The notes under the pieces were generated by a model. The model did no database searches and was not told the origin of the DNA. It saw nothing but the letters and a program-made list of their open reading frames with translations. This document shows positions 1-11,627 of a stretch of DNA of 64,000 bases, piece after piece. Where the stretch lies: assembly GCA_001600175.1 (NCBI GenBank), contig BCJC01000007.1, positions 1,574,115 to 1,638,114 on the forward strand. The letters run 5' to 3'. How positions within the stretch are numbered: position 1 is the first letter of the stretch; each line of letters begins with the position of its first letter. Made by a program: the position numbers and the translations under genes. This DNA is from Erythrobasidium yunnanense. Its lineage: Eukaryota > Basidiomycota > Cystobasidiomycetes > Erythrobasidiales > Erythrobasidiaceae.

Positions 1-260
1 CGCGTAAATAGGCAGTTCGGGGGTCATCTTCCAGCATAGGTATCGCTTCAAACGGGCAGTCTTCGTCATCGTTGTCCAGATCCATATCTCCATCTGCAAA
101 CGAAGAGTCAGTATGGGCTGCTGTGCAACATGTCCGGACTTCTTGCCGTCATTATCCTCGAGTGACAGAACCTGGACGGGCTAGAAAGTAAGGCGTATCA
201 GCAAGTTTCTGTACATCTGGATCTTCTGTATACCTTGAGCGAGCTTCCAGGTGCGACCAT
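1..260 (-). CDS. Partial gene of unknown function (5' exons only)
   Basis: The gene reads leftwards off the window, so only its N-terminus is visible. A possible start is the ATG at 258-260 (MVAPGSSLK). It is followed by a well-formed intron at 181-233 that starts GTATAC, has a CTGAT-type branch site and ends CTAG. The next exon is open in more than one frame. Downstream of about position 106 one frame gives a very acidic stretch (DLDNDDED followed by PFEAIPMLEDDP), which looks coding, so a second intron may lie around 107-150. I do not recognise the family. The start, reading frame and second intron are all uncertain. Confidence 0.35.
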
Positions 261-331
261 ATTTACTCCTCTCGGTTGTCCGAAACAGAGCGACTATTCT
301 TTTGTTCTTCCCGAATCCAAAGTCTGCCAAA

Positions 332-1670
332 ATGGCCAGGCATTCGCAGCATAAAGATACTCAGATGGCTACAGACGCGTTTCGAGATCTCGTTGGCTGG
401 TTCCCGCGTTCTGCAAAGGCCGCAGAAAAGCTATGGAGTGTGTCTGCTTGTCCAAGGTCTTCGAAGGATCCAGGCTGATCTGTTAAATAGTACAACACCA
501 AGGCATAGTCGCTGATGCAGAGAAGCTGGCTCAAAGCCAGCAGAAGATCGATGTCATTTTCCTGCAAGCTGGCGACCCTTTTCTCGCAAGGTAGCAGCAA
601 GTCCTAATCGCGAACATGATCCACTCCTGCTGAAGCACGTCGGCAGGGCCAAAGACCTCAATGTAGAAGTCCTGAAGCCTAGCTGGATCTCCGAATCTCT
701 AAAAGAGGGCAAATTGTCCTTAGTAGCGCCTTTCCGTCTGACAGGCATGTTAGATAGCTCTGTACCCCATCCCTCTCAGCTGAGACTACCCTTAGATCCG
801 CCCGAACCTTTCTCTACAAGATCATTTCCGCCCTCACCCAGATCGCAATCTGCCTATGCAGACGACATTGAACATGCTGTTATTGATGAGCAGGCCCTGC
901 CAAGTACTCAGAAATGCGTCGAAATCACGGCTTCAGAGCCTACGACTCAGCAGTCTAAAGCAACAGAGACTTTCTCCCCGATCTCCCAGTCTGGCTACAG
1001 TACAGGCCTCTTTGCATGCTCAGCAGCTCACACGAATATCAAAGTCGAGTCTCCGCCTTACATCATTCCCGCTGATACAGATAGAACCAAACATTCTGTC
1101 TTGCAAATGAAACCTGAAGACACTGTAACCAAAGTATCGAGTGCTGCTCCAGCGGTCACTATATCTCCAAAAGTAAGTTTTGAAGAGAAAATGGAAGGTA
1201 TACGCAGATCTATCGAGGAAATCAGTGCAAAACAAGGCATCAAACCGCCTGTCAAACGAGAAAGACATTCTCCGGTCTTGCCTTTCAAATCCCCTCCGAA
1301 ACCTTCATCTTCACCCAACACCACAAACAAACGAGGAGATTGGAGAGCACAAGCTGCATTAGGACGCTCCATCAATGATGACAGGAAGTCGTACATCAGA
1401 TCTTACTCGACTAGAAGAGGACGAAGCATGTCGTTCAAGCAGGAAGAAGATGAAGCTGTGCTAGCTGTTCCGAGTACACCACTGAGCATGAGGTAAGCGA
1501 AGTTTGATTCGTACACTGACAAGAATCCTAATTGACTTTGTGGCAGACGTCAAGGGCCTTATTTCAGAAGCACCACCAACAAGACAAATGTATATCACAA
1601 CAACAAAGCACAACGAGTTCTCCTCTCCCCCATCAAGATCAAGAATACAATATCTCGCCAATTGGAATAA
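332..1670 (+). CDS. Hypothetical protein with a possible BRCT-like segment
   Basis: The model has three exons: 332-456, 521-1492 and 1547-1670. Phases are consistent and predict 406 residues. Around residues 85-105 the segment VEVLKPSWISESLKEGKL resembles the last helix of BRCT domains, where a Trp is followed by a small helix and a hydrophobic turn. The rest is Ser/Pro/Lys-rich and probably disordered, ending in a basic tail. A BRCT domain would suggest a DNA-repair or checkpoint adaptor, but only its end is visible and the N-terminal half of such a domain is not convincing. The first intron has a weak GTCTTC donor, so an upstream exon cannot be excluded. It is divergent from the gene at the left edge. 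Confidence 0.45.
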
Positions 1671-1891
1671 TGTCTCTCTCCATTACATCGCATAATGTCT
1701 ACAAATCAGCAGGAATCAAGTATCGCAAGCAGTACAATAAGCCACCGGCAGTGAGACCCGAGCAGCAATCGCAAGCAGTCGTTATACTTTTCATTCCATA
1801 CCACGCAGTTTCAGGGTACAAAGTAGGATTACTTCGGAATCTGATACAGTACTGTATGCTGTCGCTATGTACAAATACACTAGACACATCC
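1671..1891. other. Convergent 3' spacer
   Basis: Short spacer between the 3' ends of the hypothetical gene and the apyrase gene. No further gene is seen. Confidence 0.5.
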
Positions 1892-4493
1892 TCAGCCGAG
1901 GTCTGCAGTAGCCTGTCTCGAGTGACCACCGCGAAGTCTTGCTAATGTATGGAGATTCGTATAGCTAGAATTCCGAGACCGCAGTCCCGGAGTACTGTCG
2001 TCTGGATCCGAGGTTGCACTGCTATTAAGATTCGACATGCCCAGCGCTTCTCCTTTGCTGGCGGATGTCGAGCTGACTCCGACAGGGACGGACAGATAGC
2101 CCTCTGAGTCCGATGTGGTACTCCTATGGGCATGCGAGCTCATTCGGGTGTTGTTCGTCCCTCCTTTGGGTGAGGATGTCATGCGTAAAGACCAAGCTGG
2201 ACTACCTGGTCTTACAGGCGGAGTGAGCGGAGGAGGATGTTTGTCGTCCGATCCATCGAAAGACAGATCTGCCGTCAAGTCGAAGTGCAGTCTGCTCCCT
2301 GACTTGGAGCTAGGAAAGGTATGTGTACGTTGAGGTGGTGAGCCCCGAAAGAGTGCAGGTGAGGAAGCGGCATGCCGCAGATTGCCAGTCGGTCGAGAGG
2401 CTGGTAAGGCGATGGAAGTGATGCTTGGGGAGGGATGCGGAGTATTTGTGTTTGACCGTGCGAACGGTATGAACGGTACGCTAGCTGGTGTAGCAGCGTC
2501 TCTTTGCATGACAGCGGTTGCTCGAGATGCTAGGATCCGAAAGGGCATCAAGGTGCGTGAGAAGACATTTGATTGCTTCCTAGGCGAAGGCGACTGATCC
2601 TCCATTGGACTTGCTGTGCCGTCTTGGCCTCCTTCCTCCATCGCAACGAGGCCATAGTCCTCTCGACGAGGCTTTCCCGAAGACGAGAGCCAGCTCGACT
2701 TGCGCTGCCCTCGGCACATAAAGAAATAGAGGAGGAAGGCAATAAGAACGACTGCCAAGGCAGCAAGCGGATTTGCATGCTCAGTCGTCCGGCGAAGACC
2801 AGATTGTAACGTGTGCTTCCAAGAGTCATGGTGAGGCGCCTTCCACTCGAATGCGGGCGTCTTGGAGTCGATTTCGTGCTCGCGATGCGTTGATTCGGTA
2901 CTTCGCGGTATACTGTCTGTGACTTCGAGAACCATGCGACCCAAAGTCCAGCTGACTGCGACATTGTTGATCTCGTCTACAGACTGGAAATTGGGCGGCG
3001 CTTCGGCAAAGCCTTTCTGCTCTGCTTTCTGAAGGGCATCCTCTGTGGAGTTGCCCTTTCCACCGTCACCTCCTCTATCTACTGCAAGCCGAGGTATCCC
3101 AATTCCGTCATGCAGTACGTTGACGATCCAGGCCGCCTTGAAGCATTGCATCTCAAGCCTATGCACATCCGGTGCGCGATGACCTGCAGCATATTTGCTG
3201 CTGCCCGGTGCGTATTCCTTCTGTATGTCGTTCCAGTCCTGCGAGCAGTACTCCATCGCGTTTTTCTGGAAAGTCGGGAAATCGTATACTCCGCCCATCG
3301 ACCACAGCTCTTGCGTCGAGTACCAGTACTCCGATATACCGATAAAGTGGTTGACAGAGAAGTCGATCGGAGGGACATGAACACCCATCAAGCAAGGCTC
3401 GTCCGGACAAGGAAGCTCCTTGTTCAGCAAGGGTGCTGATCGCTTCAGGCAATCTGCAAAGCTTCCTGTGCCTTGTAGAAGGTATCCTGGATGACGGGCT
3501 TCGGTGAGGGTGAGGGATTTTGGGAGACATGGATCGGATACCACAATCATTGGCCTTTCTGTGCCGATACTGGCCGGCTGTCCAGGATCCGGCGGGTGCT
3601 CCTTCAAATAGTGTGCTATACTTGCATCTATATAGCGCTCTCTCGCCTGATTTGTGCCATACCCAAGCCAGGTTGTCACAAAGACTGGATGATGAACGTC
3701 TTCTCCGTCCAGAAGGCGCAGATTGACGCTCAGAAGGTTGTCGGCATGCTCGCTTCGTGCTTCTGTACTGGGCTCGAATGCTATTTGCGTCGATGCACCA
3801 CCCATGTCCAGAAAGCCATATGTGCTAGAATGCTTTCCCTTACCCTTGTCGGCAACGCCATGCGCGTCAAAGCCGTCCATAAGGTAGTTGATAGCAACCC
3901 ATCCATATACACCTTCCTCTTCTCCCGAGATGATGCGAACATCATCCTCGCAGGAATGGACGCGAAAGGGCGTCTTGTCCTTGATATATCGGCAGGCTTT
4001 CGCTAGGACTTGTCTACTCTGGTCTTCCGGTATCAGTCGCATACCAGCAGTAGCAAGCAGGTATACAGGCGTGGATGCCAGCTGGCTAGGAGGGATTATG
4101 GATCTCGCATGGTCAAATAGGGGAGCCAGATAGGTTTCGACATCTTCTGGATGAGTGCCAAAGGTAGATATACCTGCAGATATAATGTCAGTATGCTTGC
4201 GAGATTTGTTCTTTGTAGCGCGCTTTACCGGGCTCTACTTTCATGGTCCAGCCGTCTCCGACTTCAACGCCTTTCTCGACTCTTGGAAGTACCGCAACGC
4301 CTTGTCCTTTGACCAGTCGCTGCTGTTTCGCGACTTCATGGTCCAGCCAGCTATACACCTGGATCCTGCTGCCCGAAGAGCCCGCGTCGATAACGATTCC
4401 AAATTTCCGCCCAGCTGTCCAGGCTTGCGAAGTCGAGGCGCGAGGTTCCAACCATGCTGATGAACCTCCCAGTCCTGCTGGCTCTAGCTTCAT
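1892..4493 (-). CDS. YND1: Golgi apyrase, GDA1/CD39 family (Ynd1-like)
   Basis: The gene has two exons (4229-4493 and 1892-4173) and one 55-nt intron, predicting 848 residues. It should hydrolyse nucleoside di- and triphosphates in the Golgi lumen, removing the UDP/GDP released by glycosyltransferases. Apyrase conserved regions are visible: FGIVIDAGSSGSRIQVYSW near residue 30, LATAGMRLIP near 130, the Glu-containing EEEGVYGWVAINYL near 180, and FLDMGGASTQIAFEP near 215. A single transmembrane segment (LAALAVVLIAFLLYFFMC, roughly residue 530) is followed by a long Ser/Pro-rich tail. A C-terminal membrane anchor is typical of Ynd1 rather than Gda1, which is anchored at the N-terminus. The start is the first Met of the first exon. 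Family assignment is secure; Ynd1 versus Gda1 rests on topology. Confidence 0.9.
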
Positions 4494-4900
4494 TGGCTAG
4501 TTTTGGTAGTCTCTGCTGCAGCAGGACATCGAAAGGTAAGGTGCACGACCATCATGATACTGGGCTGTTTCGATCTGCGACTGCCGAACAAATACATCTT
4601 CATAGTCTGGAGGCCTGCGGCGTGGTTCATGAAATTCGTAAATGCAGCTCGCTCAAGGTCTGGCCAGATCGATGGTCGGAGCTTGCACGTACACCTCCAA
4701 TAGAAAAGCCTATGGAGTCGATATACTATATGCTGATACAGCACTATGCTTCCAAAAGTGACCCTTTATACTAGGCAGCCTTTCATAAGCAGACATCCTG
4801 TACCGCCTCTTAGACCTCAAAACTCGTTCATCGGAGCTTTGCTAAGCTTGTCTTCTCTTTAAATAACAAATTACGAGCTTTCCGCACTGCAAAGTACAAC
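4494..4900. promoter_or_regulatory. Divergent intergenic region, apyrase / histidine phosphatase
   Basis: About 400 bases separate the two divergent start codons, so both promoters should lie here. A purine/pyrimidine-mixed stretch with TATATACTATATG near 4720-4735 is the only TATA-like sequence seen. No extra gene is supported. Confidence 0.4.
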
Positions 4901-5913
4901 ATGGCAGCTCGATCCCAGTCTATCTCATCTAACCGGAAATTACGCAAAGCCGTATCGTCTGCTTCCATGAGAGGCGAGACTAGCGAGACTAGACCTGCTT
5001 CGACCTCGACCAGTGCAAACTCAAGCCGTCGATCGAGTCTGCATGGCCAGCAAACTAATATACTCCAACTGCCCACCAGCAATTACCCTTTGGTCGTTCT
5101 TGTGCGGCACGCTGAAGCTGAACAGTGAGTTGACGCCATCATCTTGACGTGCTTAGCTGAGGCATTCTGTAGTAATGTGAAGCCAGACTACACCCTACGC
5201 GATGCTCTCTTGACAGATCTTGGTAAAAGGCAGTCTAGGTAAGCCAAGCAGTATAGACGGTGGTATTGCGCTGATGCGCGCGCAATAGCGCTATGAAGAC
5301 CTTGCACCCCGCTCTTCCACAGTATCTGACATACTATGGCGCTACATACATTTCCTCCGGGTTACGTCGGGCCATGCAGACTGCCCTGCTTGGCTTTCCC
5401 TACCTATCGAAGCTACACCTGTGGCCAGAAGTGTGAGTAGTACATGGGCATTGAGTGTGTCCGGGTTTGTCCGATGAAGCTGACCAGCGTAACAGGGTCG
5501 AAGTCAACGCTCATCCTTGCAACACTGGCTCTCCTGTCGAAGTCATACAAAATACCTACAAGGGTGAAGTCAGGCTAAATTACTCCAAGCTGAAAGGAAA
5601 CTGGTACCCTAAAGAGGGAGAGTTGGCTTTCACGTAAGTGACTTGGCTCTTTCCCTGTCACACCAGTATACGAGCTTACGTACAATGTTTACATACAGTC
5701 CAGCTGCACAGGAAGCTCGCGCCACCAAGGCCCGTCAAGAAATGAAGCGTTTGCCAACTAAGATGGTTGTCTGCGTCTCTCATCTAGGATTTCTCCCTCA
5801 ATTGGCATTCGATCGTCCGTACAACAAAGATGATAAGGTACAGAGTCTCTCTTGCCTTCCTTCTGATGAAGCCTATTAAGTAATTCCTACAGTGGGACAA
5901 CGCTGAACCCTAA
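4901..5913 (+). CDS. Histidine phosphatase (phosphoglycerate mutase-like) family protein, apparently shortened
   Basis: Several short exons spell a phosphoglycerate-mutase-like phosphatase. The catalytic RHAEAE (RHG-type motif) closes exon 1. LTDLGKRQS follows, then SSGLRRAMQTALLGF (second phosphate-binding Arg) and the second catalytic His in VCVSHLGFL. Introns are 48-63 nt with normal borders. The last exon begins WDNAEP and then hits TAA at 5911-5913. The same frame stays open beyond it to TAG at 6004-6006 and encodes IFRFDETDNTGRARLIRLP, which looks like the family's C-terminal strand. So the gene either ends about 30 residues early or carries a recent nonsense change. The conserved catalytic core is upstream of the stop. 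The substrate is not predictable. Confidence 0.75.
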
Positions 5914-6235
5914 ATCTTCCGCTTTGATGAGACCGACAACACCGGACGAGCTCGTCTAATCCGCCTTCCGCTTTCTGAGGAGAAGAGAATACTCGGTACT
6001 ATCTAGAACGATATACTGTTCCTGTTCCGCTTGTAACCCGGGATGAGCCATGCACTTACCTTTAGCAGGATGACCGATCCAATCCTTACCATGGCTAAAC
6101 CAATGCTCCATCTTGACTAGCATGCCTATGCTTCACATTTGCGACTGACTATGACATACAATCTCTTCGATCCGTTGGCTCCGCTGCTCTAGTAGTCCCC
6201 TTGCGTCTGCACAGCAATGTTCGACGACAAAGGCA

Positions 6236-7866
6236 GTGACAGCAGATTCTGACAGTGAGGTCGGTAAACAGCGAAGACCGCTCCTGATAGACGACTGTCT
6301 TGCTGTGACTCTGCCAAGCTTCCCTCTCATGTTACAAACCCTAAGCAAAGCCTTCACGCCCAAGGATGGCTTTGGTCTGGCACGTAGACGGAAGCTGCAA
6401 AGACAGGTCTCGCAATCGCCCCCTCGCACACGTAAGAAGCGTTCGAACTGGTTTACCAGAAGAACAAGAACAGCTTTCGATAGTTCGTCAGCGTCGAGCA
6501 GCTCAGATCATGGGATTGCCAACGAGACAGGCAGGTCAACACAGCCTTGGCAGTCTGCAGGGAGTGTGCCCATGCGAGAGTTTCAGCCTCCCATCGTTGA
6601 TGACAGTGATGTGTATCGGAGGATGTTCGGGGTCTTGCACCTGGATGAGTCTTCCGGGCTGCACGATCGGCGTATGAAGAGACGAGTAGAGAGGCCGGGG
6701 ACTCGAAATCGCAGATACGTAGCTGTACCCGAGTTTCCCAAGCATATACAGTTTAAAGAGAGTCGGACACCAGAGAAGTGAGTCCGCAAGTGCTTAATTG
6801 CGGATCGCAGGCCTTGTAGGCTGACTTATTCTCTTTGTAGCAGCTGCATCTGGTGTGGACACATTTTTCAGCATGTAATTGGGTACGAGCTGTATAGGAA
6901 CGAAATCAAAACGCATCAGCAAGAATGCCACGGTCTTCGAACATGCAGCAAGCCAGGTCGTTCAGGTACAAAGTCTGCTGGAGCACCGCATCCTCGCAAA
7001 GCCTTGCCGATCGCGGTAACTGAACACCAAGTTGAGAAGCCAACCCCTCTTTCGCGACCTGGAAGCTTCAGCCTGCGCAGCCGCCAAGTCCAAGACAAGC
7101 CGGCCTCAGCATATGACATCGAGCGGTGGGCAGCACAGATTGCTCAGTCAGGGTCAGAGCAGTCCCCAGGCCCATGGCATACCTCGATGGCCAGCGCTTA
7201 CAGCAGTACGGCGACCCATTTTACGTAAGTTGCTCACCGTCGGTATCTGCTTGCAACACGACAGCTGAGCAGTAAATGTGCCCCAGATGTCCAGAGAATG
7301 ACTGTCAAGCTCGCTTTCGTGCCCGATGCGAGCCAGAGAGCCTGCAAAGAGCTGTCGAAAGTCATATGCAGCGGCAGCATGGCTTGGAGACAAGAGTCCA
7401 CCTCGATAATGGCAAGACGAGTGATCACGAAGCATCCCAAGTCAGCCGTGATGTTCTGTCGAGCTTCTCAGTGGGCGGAAGAACCCGAGATTCGATACGT
7501 AGCCAGGACAGCATGTCGTCCTCGCCTTTCGCGACTACGCAGGTATACGAGAAGGATAAGAGAAGATATGCAGATATGGTGTGCAGGGATGATGCCAGCA
7601 GCCCGGTGCAATCGACACATGGGGTATTTGGTTTCGCTAGTCCAGACACGGGCTCTGAGCATTTGCAAGGTGCAGCTCAAATCCCCTTCAAGATAAGACG
7701 CAAGCCAGTTCCTAGTAATGCGCAGATCCCGCCCGCGCTGAATAATTATACAAGGCCAAGCGAGTTGAGGAGGAAGGCTCTGGGCAGATCGCATGCTGTT
7801 CGAGGGCCGCGGGGGAGGCCTGCGTTCCTGCACGACAAATTGACTGGCGTACTGCAAGCTACATAG
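6236..7866 (+). CDS. Orphan protein with two C2H2-like zinc-binding motifs
   Basis: The model has three exons: 6236 to about 6780, about 6843-7211, and 7284-7866. A basic Ser/Arg-rich N-terminus (KLQRQVSQSPPRTRKKRSNW) is followed by CIWCGHIF...HQQECH, which is Cys-x2-Cys and His-x4-His. After a disordered linker comes CPENDCQARF...HMQRQHG, which is Cys-x4-Cys and His-x4-His. Using the acceptor at 7283 rather than the earlier AG gives an exact in-frame join (HFT/CPENDC). This could be a DNA- or RNA-binding regulator, but the finger spacings are not classical and I do not recognise a named family. The start Met at 6236 is a guess; upstream sequence is also partly open. Confidence 0.6.
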
Positions 7867-8292
7867 AAGGAGATGGTCAGCATATGCGACTGAAATAAGG
7901 GAGAGGTAGTGATGGAAGAGAACGGGGACGATGATTTCTCAGGATTTTCAGTGTGTTTTGTGTATTAGTCGTCATTTGCGAAGTGTATACGCTTCCGAAA
8001 GACTAATCGATTTGTGTAATCATCGCAGAGCAGGAGAAATGCAGGTAGAAGGAGATGTGAAGATGCGAAAAACCTGAAACTTACCTCGACTATAACGCGG
8101 CAACCGAGCAGCCAGAGAGGTTGCGATAGATATACAGCTACATCTTGACGCTCTTGAGCTTTTGTTGGGCCTTTGCGACTTGGTCTGAATCGTCAGAAGC
8201 AAGAAAGGCGCTTCTGCGAATCTCGAATTTCTTGGGTTTCTCGAAGTTCCAAATCCACCTCCCAAACCCTACATCTTTTCGAGACAACAGCC
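7867..8292. other. Intergenic, promoter side of ATP20
   Basis: About 425 bases with no supported gene. It holds the 3' end of the zinc-finger gene and the promoter and leader of the ATP synthase subunit g gene. Open frames here are short and composition-driven. Confidence 0.4.
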
Positions 8293-8849
8293 ATGCAGAT
8301 GTCTCTCGCTCGCGCACCCGCTGCTCGTACGCTTCTCCGCCAGCCCGTAGCCGCTGCCTTCGTCGTCCGTCGAGCTGCTTCAACGACGACTCAGGCTACC
8401 GAAAAAGCAAAGGAAACAGCAAAGGATGCTGCAGAAGGCGCAAAACAGTACACAGAAAAGGCGCAGAACGCGGCCAGCGACATGCTCAACCAGGTCTCGA
8501 GCAGGGCGTCGGGTCTTCTAGGATGTGGGCTGCCTTCGCCAAAGCTGCGGGGAGGATAGCGGCAGTATAGCTGATGACTCTTTGTGGATGTGCAGCCTAC
8601 AGCGAACCTATTGCATACAACCTCTCCGTGGCTAGAGAAGTCGCAAAGCAGGTCTACATCTCGGAAAAGCTAGCCCCTCCTACAAACCCCCAAGACTTTA
8701 GAAACGCCTACGAGCAGTTCTACCAAAAGGCAAGCGATGCATCGTGGTGGAGGTCGATCTTGGAATCCGGAGAGTGGAAGAGAGTCGCCCTTTACGCTGT
8801 CGAGGCATACGGGATCTTCACTATCGGCGAGATGATTGGCAGGAGCTAA
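8293..8849 (+). CDS. ATP20: Mitochondrial F1Fo ATP synthase subunit g
   Basis: Two exons (8293-8524 and 8596-8849), joined in frame across a 71-nt intron, give 161 residues. The N-terminus (MSLARAPAARTLLRQP, rich in Arg and Ala, no acids) is a mitochondrial presequence. An Ala/Lys helix follows, then the subunit g core YSEPIAYNLSVAREVAKQVY and the C-terminal GEWKRVALYAVEAYGIFTIGEMIGR. That last stretch contains the membrane helix with the GxxxG-type dimer motif used by subunits e and g to dimerise ATP synthase and bend cristae. Length and order match the family. The first of two nearby Met codons was taken as the start. Confidence 0.85.
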
Positions 8850-9533
8850 GTCTACCTTCTATGTTATATTGTCTGATGACAAGCTCATGGTTCACTACAG
8901 ACAGATCGTTGGATACCCCAAAGAGCATTAGAGGATTTCCCGTTAGCCGGATCACGCAGACCACTTTCGATTCAGGAAGAAACTTGTATAGATGCGCATA
9001 CCAATTCGACAACAATATGGTGACATGTCTCGATACCTGTGTCGAAGCGCCTGGGCCCCAAGCATGGCGTTAACCAGGCTACTGGCTAATAATTTATAAA
9101 CTGACACAGCACATTACACTTAGGCTTCGAAGGTGGATCTACACGAAAGTAGCATATCAGTACATTCTCAAAAGCTAGCATCAAGCTCCCTAGTAGGCCA
9201 TCTACATGGAGTTGTCTCGCAGCAGTTGCTCGCCTCAATGTTGCGAATAGTGCGTTCAGCCATGGACCCCACTCTCACCAGAGACAAGCCAGCGAGATTC
9301 TGGCTCCGCTGCCTTTCAAGCTTCTTTGTTCTTCCATCCTTTGTCGACTATCACTGACGAGGTAAAGTGCTGGTGTTGGTCGCTCTCTTCATCACCAAGC
9401 AATAGTAACAGGCTATCGAAGTCATACCAGTAAGTTTCGCCATCATGGCACGCCAGCGACGGTCTCTTGATGATCAAGTCAGGCTCATAGAAGTACTGAA
9501 TCACTGGCTCCATTCAGTCAATCATCATTGACC
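8850..9533. other. Intergenic region with one weak small ORF
   Basis: About 680 bases between ATP20 and the next plus-strand gene. On the minus strand 9316-9513 is open for 65 residues with a protein-like composition (IIKRPSLACHDGETYWYDFD). It could be a short orphan gene divergent from the one at 9534, but there is no family match, no intron and no second line of support. Otherwise nothing is recognised. Confidence 0.25.
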
Positions 9534-10352
9534 ATGATGGCATCAAGCCAACGACAGTCACCGTCTGCTTCAGCTGCTCTCGCCGCAGCTGCAGGTCGTG
9601 CGGTTGCATCGCCGCTTGGCATGCTAAGAACTCGCAGGTCCATTGATGCTGGAGATCCCAGCTCATCTCGTACACTCACTGGTTCCCTACGCCGATCCAG
9701 TCAATCGGGTCCGCGGGCTGGACCTGCAAGGAGCCTTTCGGCCAGCCTTACGACAGGTTCGAAGATTCCCTTTCCTCTGCCTGGTTCAGACTTTGGCGAC
9801 CCCGAAAACACTAAGCGCTTACGGGAAGTCACCATCGGAGAGGAATTTAGTTACTGCCCGGCATGGGATGCAGTCGGGGCTGAAGAAGAGCGTCGCCGCG
9901 ATGCCAGTGCAGACCTGGGCAAGTACTACGAGGGAGGGCGGAGCCATACGTCGTGGACTCCAGAGGAGCGGTTCTCATCCGAGAGAATGAGACGCACCCT
10001 CGCAATATCGGAAACATACCTACAAGAGCTCAAAGCCGATATTGCAGCTGGTGCCGTCATACCTACGTCCGACAAAGCGTCTCGACAGCTCAGAAGCTAT
10101 ATGGTCGTACTAGCAAATACTAGCAAACAGTTGAGGGACCTAATCACAGAACAGCCCATCGCGGACGACGATGTCAAAGGCTGGGACAAGAGATTCAGAG
10201 CCTACAAGAGTATCTTCGACCTCTCACGTCGCCTTACGACTACGCTGGAGAGTCTCAAGGCTTGTGTGGATCAGTCATGCCGCCGTTCCGCGACAGTCAG
10301 TCGAAGGCCATCTGGGACACGCTCGTCTATTGTGGGCGTATCTGAAAGATGA
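9534..10352 (+). CDS. Orphan protein, possibly a distant relative of the tandem family downstream
   Basis: A single-exon frame of about 272 residues. The first third is Ser/Arg/Ala-rich and disordered. The rest is predicted mostly helical, with the segments RTLAISETYLQELKADIAAG, LRSYMVVLANTSKQLRDLI and DKRFRAYKSIFDLSRRL. The helix spacing and length loosely parallel the C-terminal halves of the two genes at 10650 and 11995 (AITQIRAEIEE, FAVRTASYALNRAVF, FLPSYWRAVAAHERLEGM). They may therefore be ancient tandem relatives. That parallel is by eye only. No known family is recognised. Confidence 0.5.
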   Translation: MMASSQRQSPSASAALAAAAGRAVASPLGMLRTRRSIDAGDPSSSRTLTGSLRRSSQSGPRAGPARSLSASLTTGSKIPFPLPGSDFGDPENTKRLREVTIGEEFSYCPAWDAVGAEEERRRDASADLGKYYEGGRSHTSWTPEERFSSERMRRTLAISETYLQELKADIAAGAVIPTSDKASRQLRSYMVVLANTSKQLRDLITEQPIADDDVKGWDKRFRAYKSIFDLSRRLTTTLESLKACVDQSCRRSATVSRRPSGTRSSIVGVSER

Positions 10353-10649
10353 TGCACGCCCTCGACCTAGCGTGACAAGCTGCCGCTGTAACTATATCAG
10401 CTTCTTAAAAAAGCGTCGAGATTTGGTGCATCAGCCGAGACTGACATCTCCGCAGCGTTCTCTGTGCTCGGTCCCCACTTCGATGTTGTCAACATATCGA
10501 CTAACTAAACTCCAGGAATTTTACCGCGAGGTACAAAGGCCGGAAACTGAAAGGGTCGGACCTGTAAGGTATATACAAAGGCACTTCCGCTTGGCCTACT
10601 GCTGACTACCTGCTGGATAGCACACCTCAGCAAGCGACCAAACCCCGAT

Positions 10650-11627
10650 ATGAACGACATCGTCCACTTCAAGGCGGATCCGCGAGTCAAGCGGTGGTGC
10701 TTGACCCTACCTGAAGAGTCCGACGATCCTGTCCCTAGGATACGCTCGATCCGAGTTTCGCGCTCAGCGCGTGCGATTGGCATGCAAGTCACAAGGCCAG
10801 AAAGCCGCGGCACCGTACATGCCTCGGACTCTGAGAGTTCGCAGCCGGATGCAGAGCTGGATATGGCAAAGTCGACCGTATCGAGAGCAAGCTCTAGCGC
10901 TCAAGCAAGTGCCCACCCCAGATGCAGATCTCGGTCAACGTCAGTAACACATTGCGCGTCGAATACGACATCGCCGTCATCGGAAGCAACTTCAGTGTCA
11001 TCAGCGTCCACTGGTTCTATATCGATTGGCTCTTCCTTACTCCAGAACGACTACAATCCGGGAGCCAAGCAGCCTCGATGGTACCGCAAACTACCTCCCG
11101 TGCTCCCCGGGGAAGGTCACAACAAGAAAGAAGGAACTCTCATGATGCATAGACAGACATCTTTGTGGCAAGCTATGCGACAGGATGAACAGGCAAGGAT
11201 CGATTGTGAAGATCAGAGAGATTATGGCCGGAACTTCGAGAAGTATGTCTGGGCATGTGAGGATACTCGGGCCCGATGGCATTAAATAAGCCAGATCAGA
11301 TGTAGGGTCGATCATACCGACTACATCGACTTGAAGCCAGCCATCAGAAAGCAGGTGATCAAGCTCTGCAACATCGCAGAGAATGCAGTACGCTGTACGC
11401 TCAATAAAGTCGACATCTCACAATTGGGCGACACAGAGCAGTTCATTGTCGACGGTTTCCGCGATGGTTTCCTGCCTAGCTACTGGAGTATGATCTATGC
11501 TTATGAGAGGCTGCATGGTATGTGGGCTGGGATTCATGATGAGCGCACGCCAAAAGCTCCTGGATCCAAGCCAAAGCCATCTCGCAAAAGATGCGCGTGG
11601 AAAGACCGACAAAACCACCCTCACTGA
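10650..11627 (+). pseudogene. Tandem copy 1 of an orphan gene family, interrupted by an in-frame stop
   Basis: Single-exon copy closely related to the gene at 11995-12957. Both start with an Asp/Arg/Trp segment (DPRVKRWCLTLP here, DDRVERWCMNLP there). Both have a Ser-rich middle, then QPRWYRKLPPVLPGEGH against HPKWYRKLRPVLPGEAH, and EKYVWACEDTRARW against EKYVWAWKDTQSRL. A TAA at 11283-11285 ends the frame after RWH. The same frame continues downstream with clear homology (NIAENAVRCTLNKVDI, DGFLPSYWSMIYAYERLHGMW) until 11627. One nonsense codon therefore separates two homologous halves, so it is either a recent pseudogene or makes a truncated protein. Function unknown. Confidence 0.6.
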
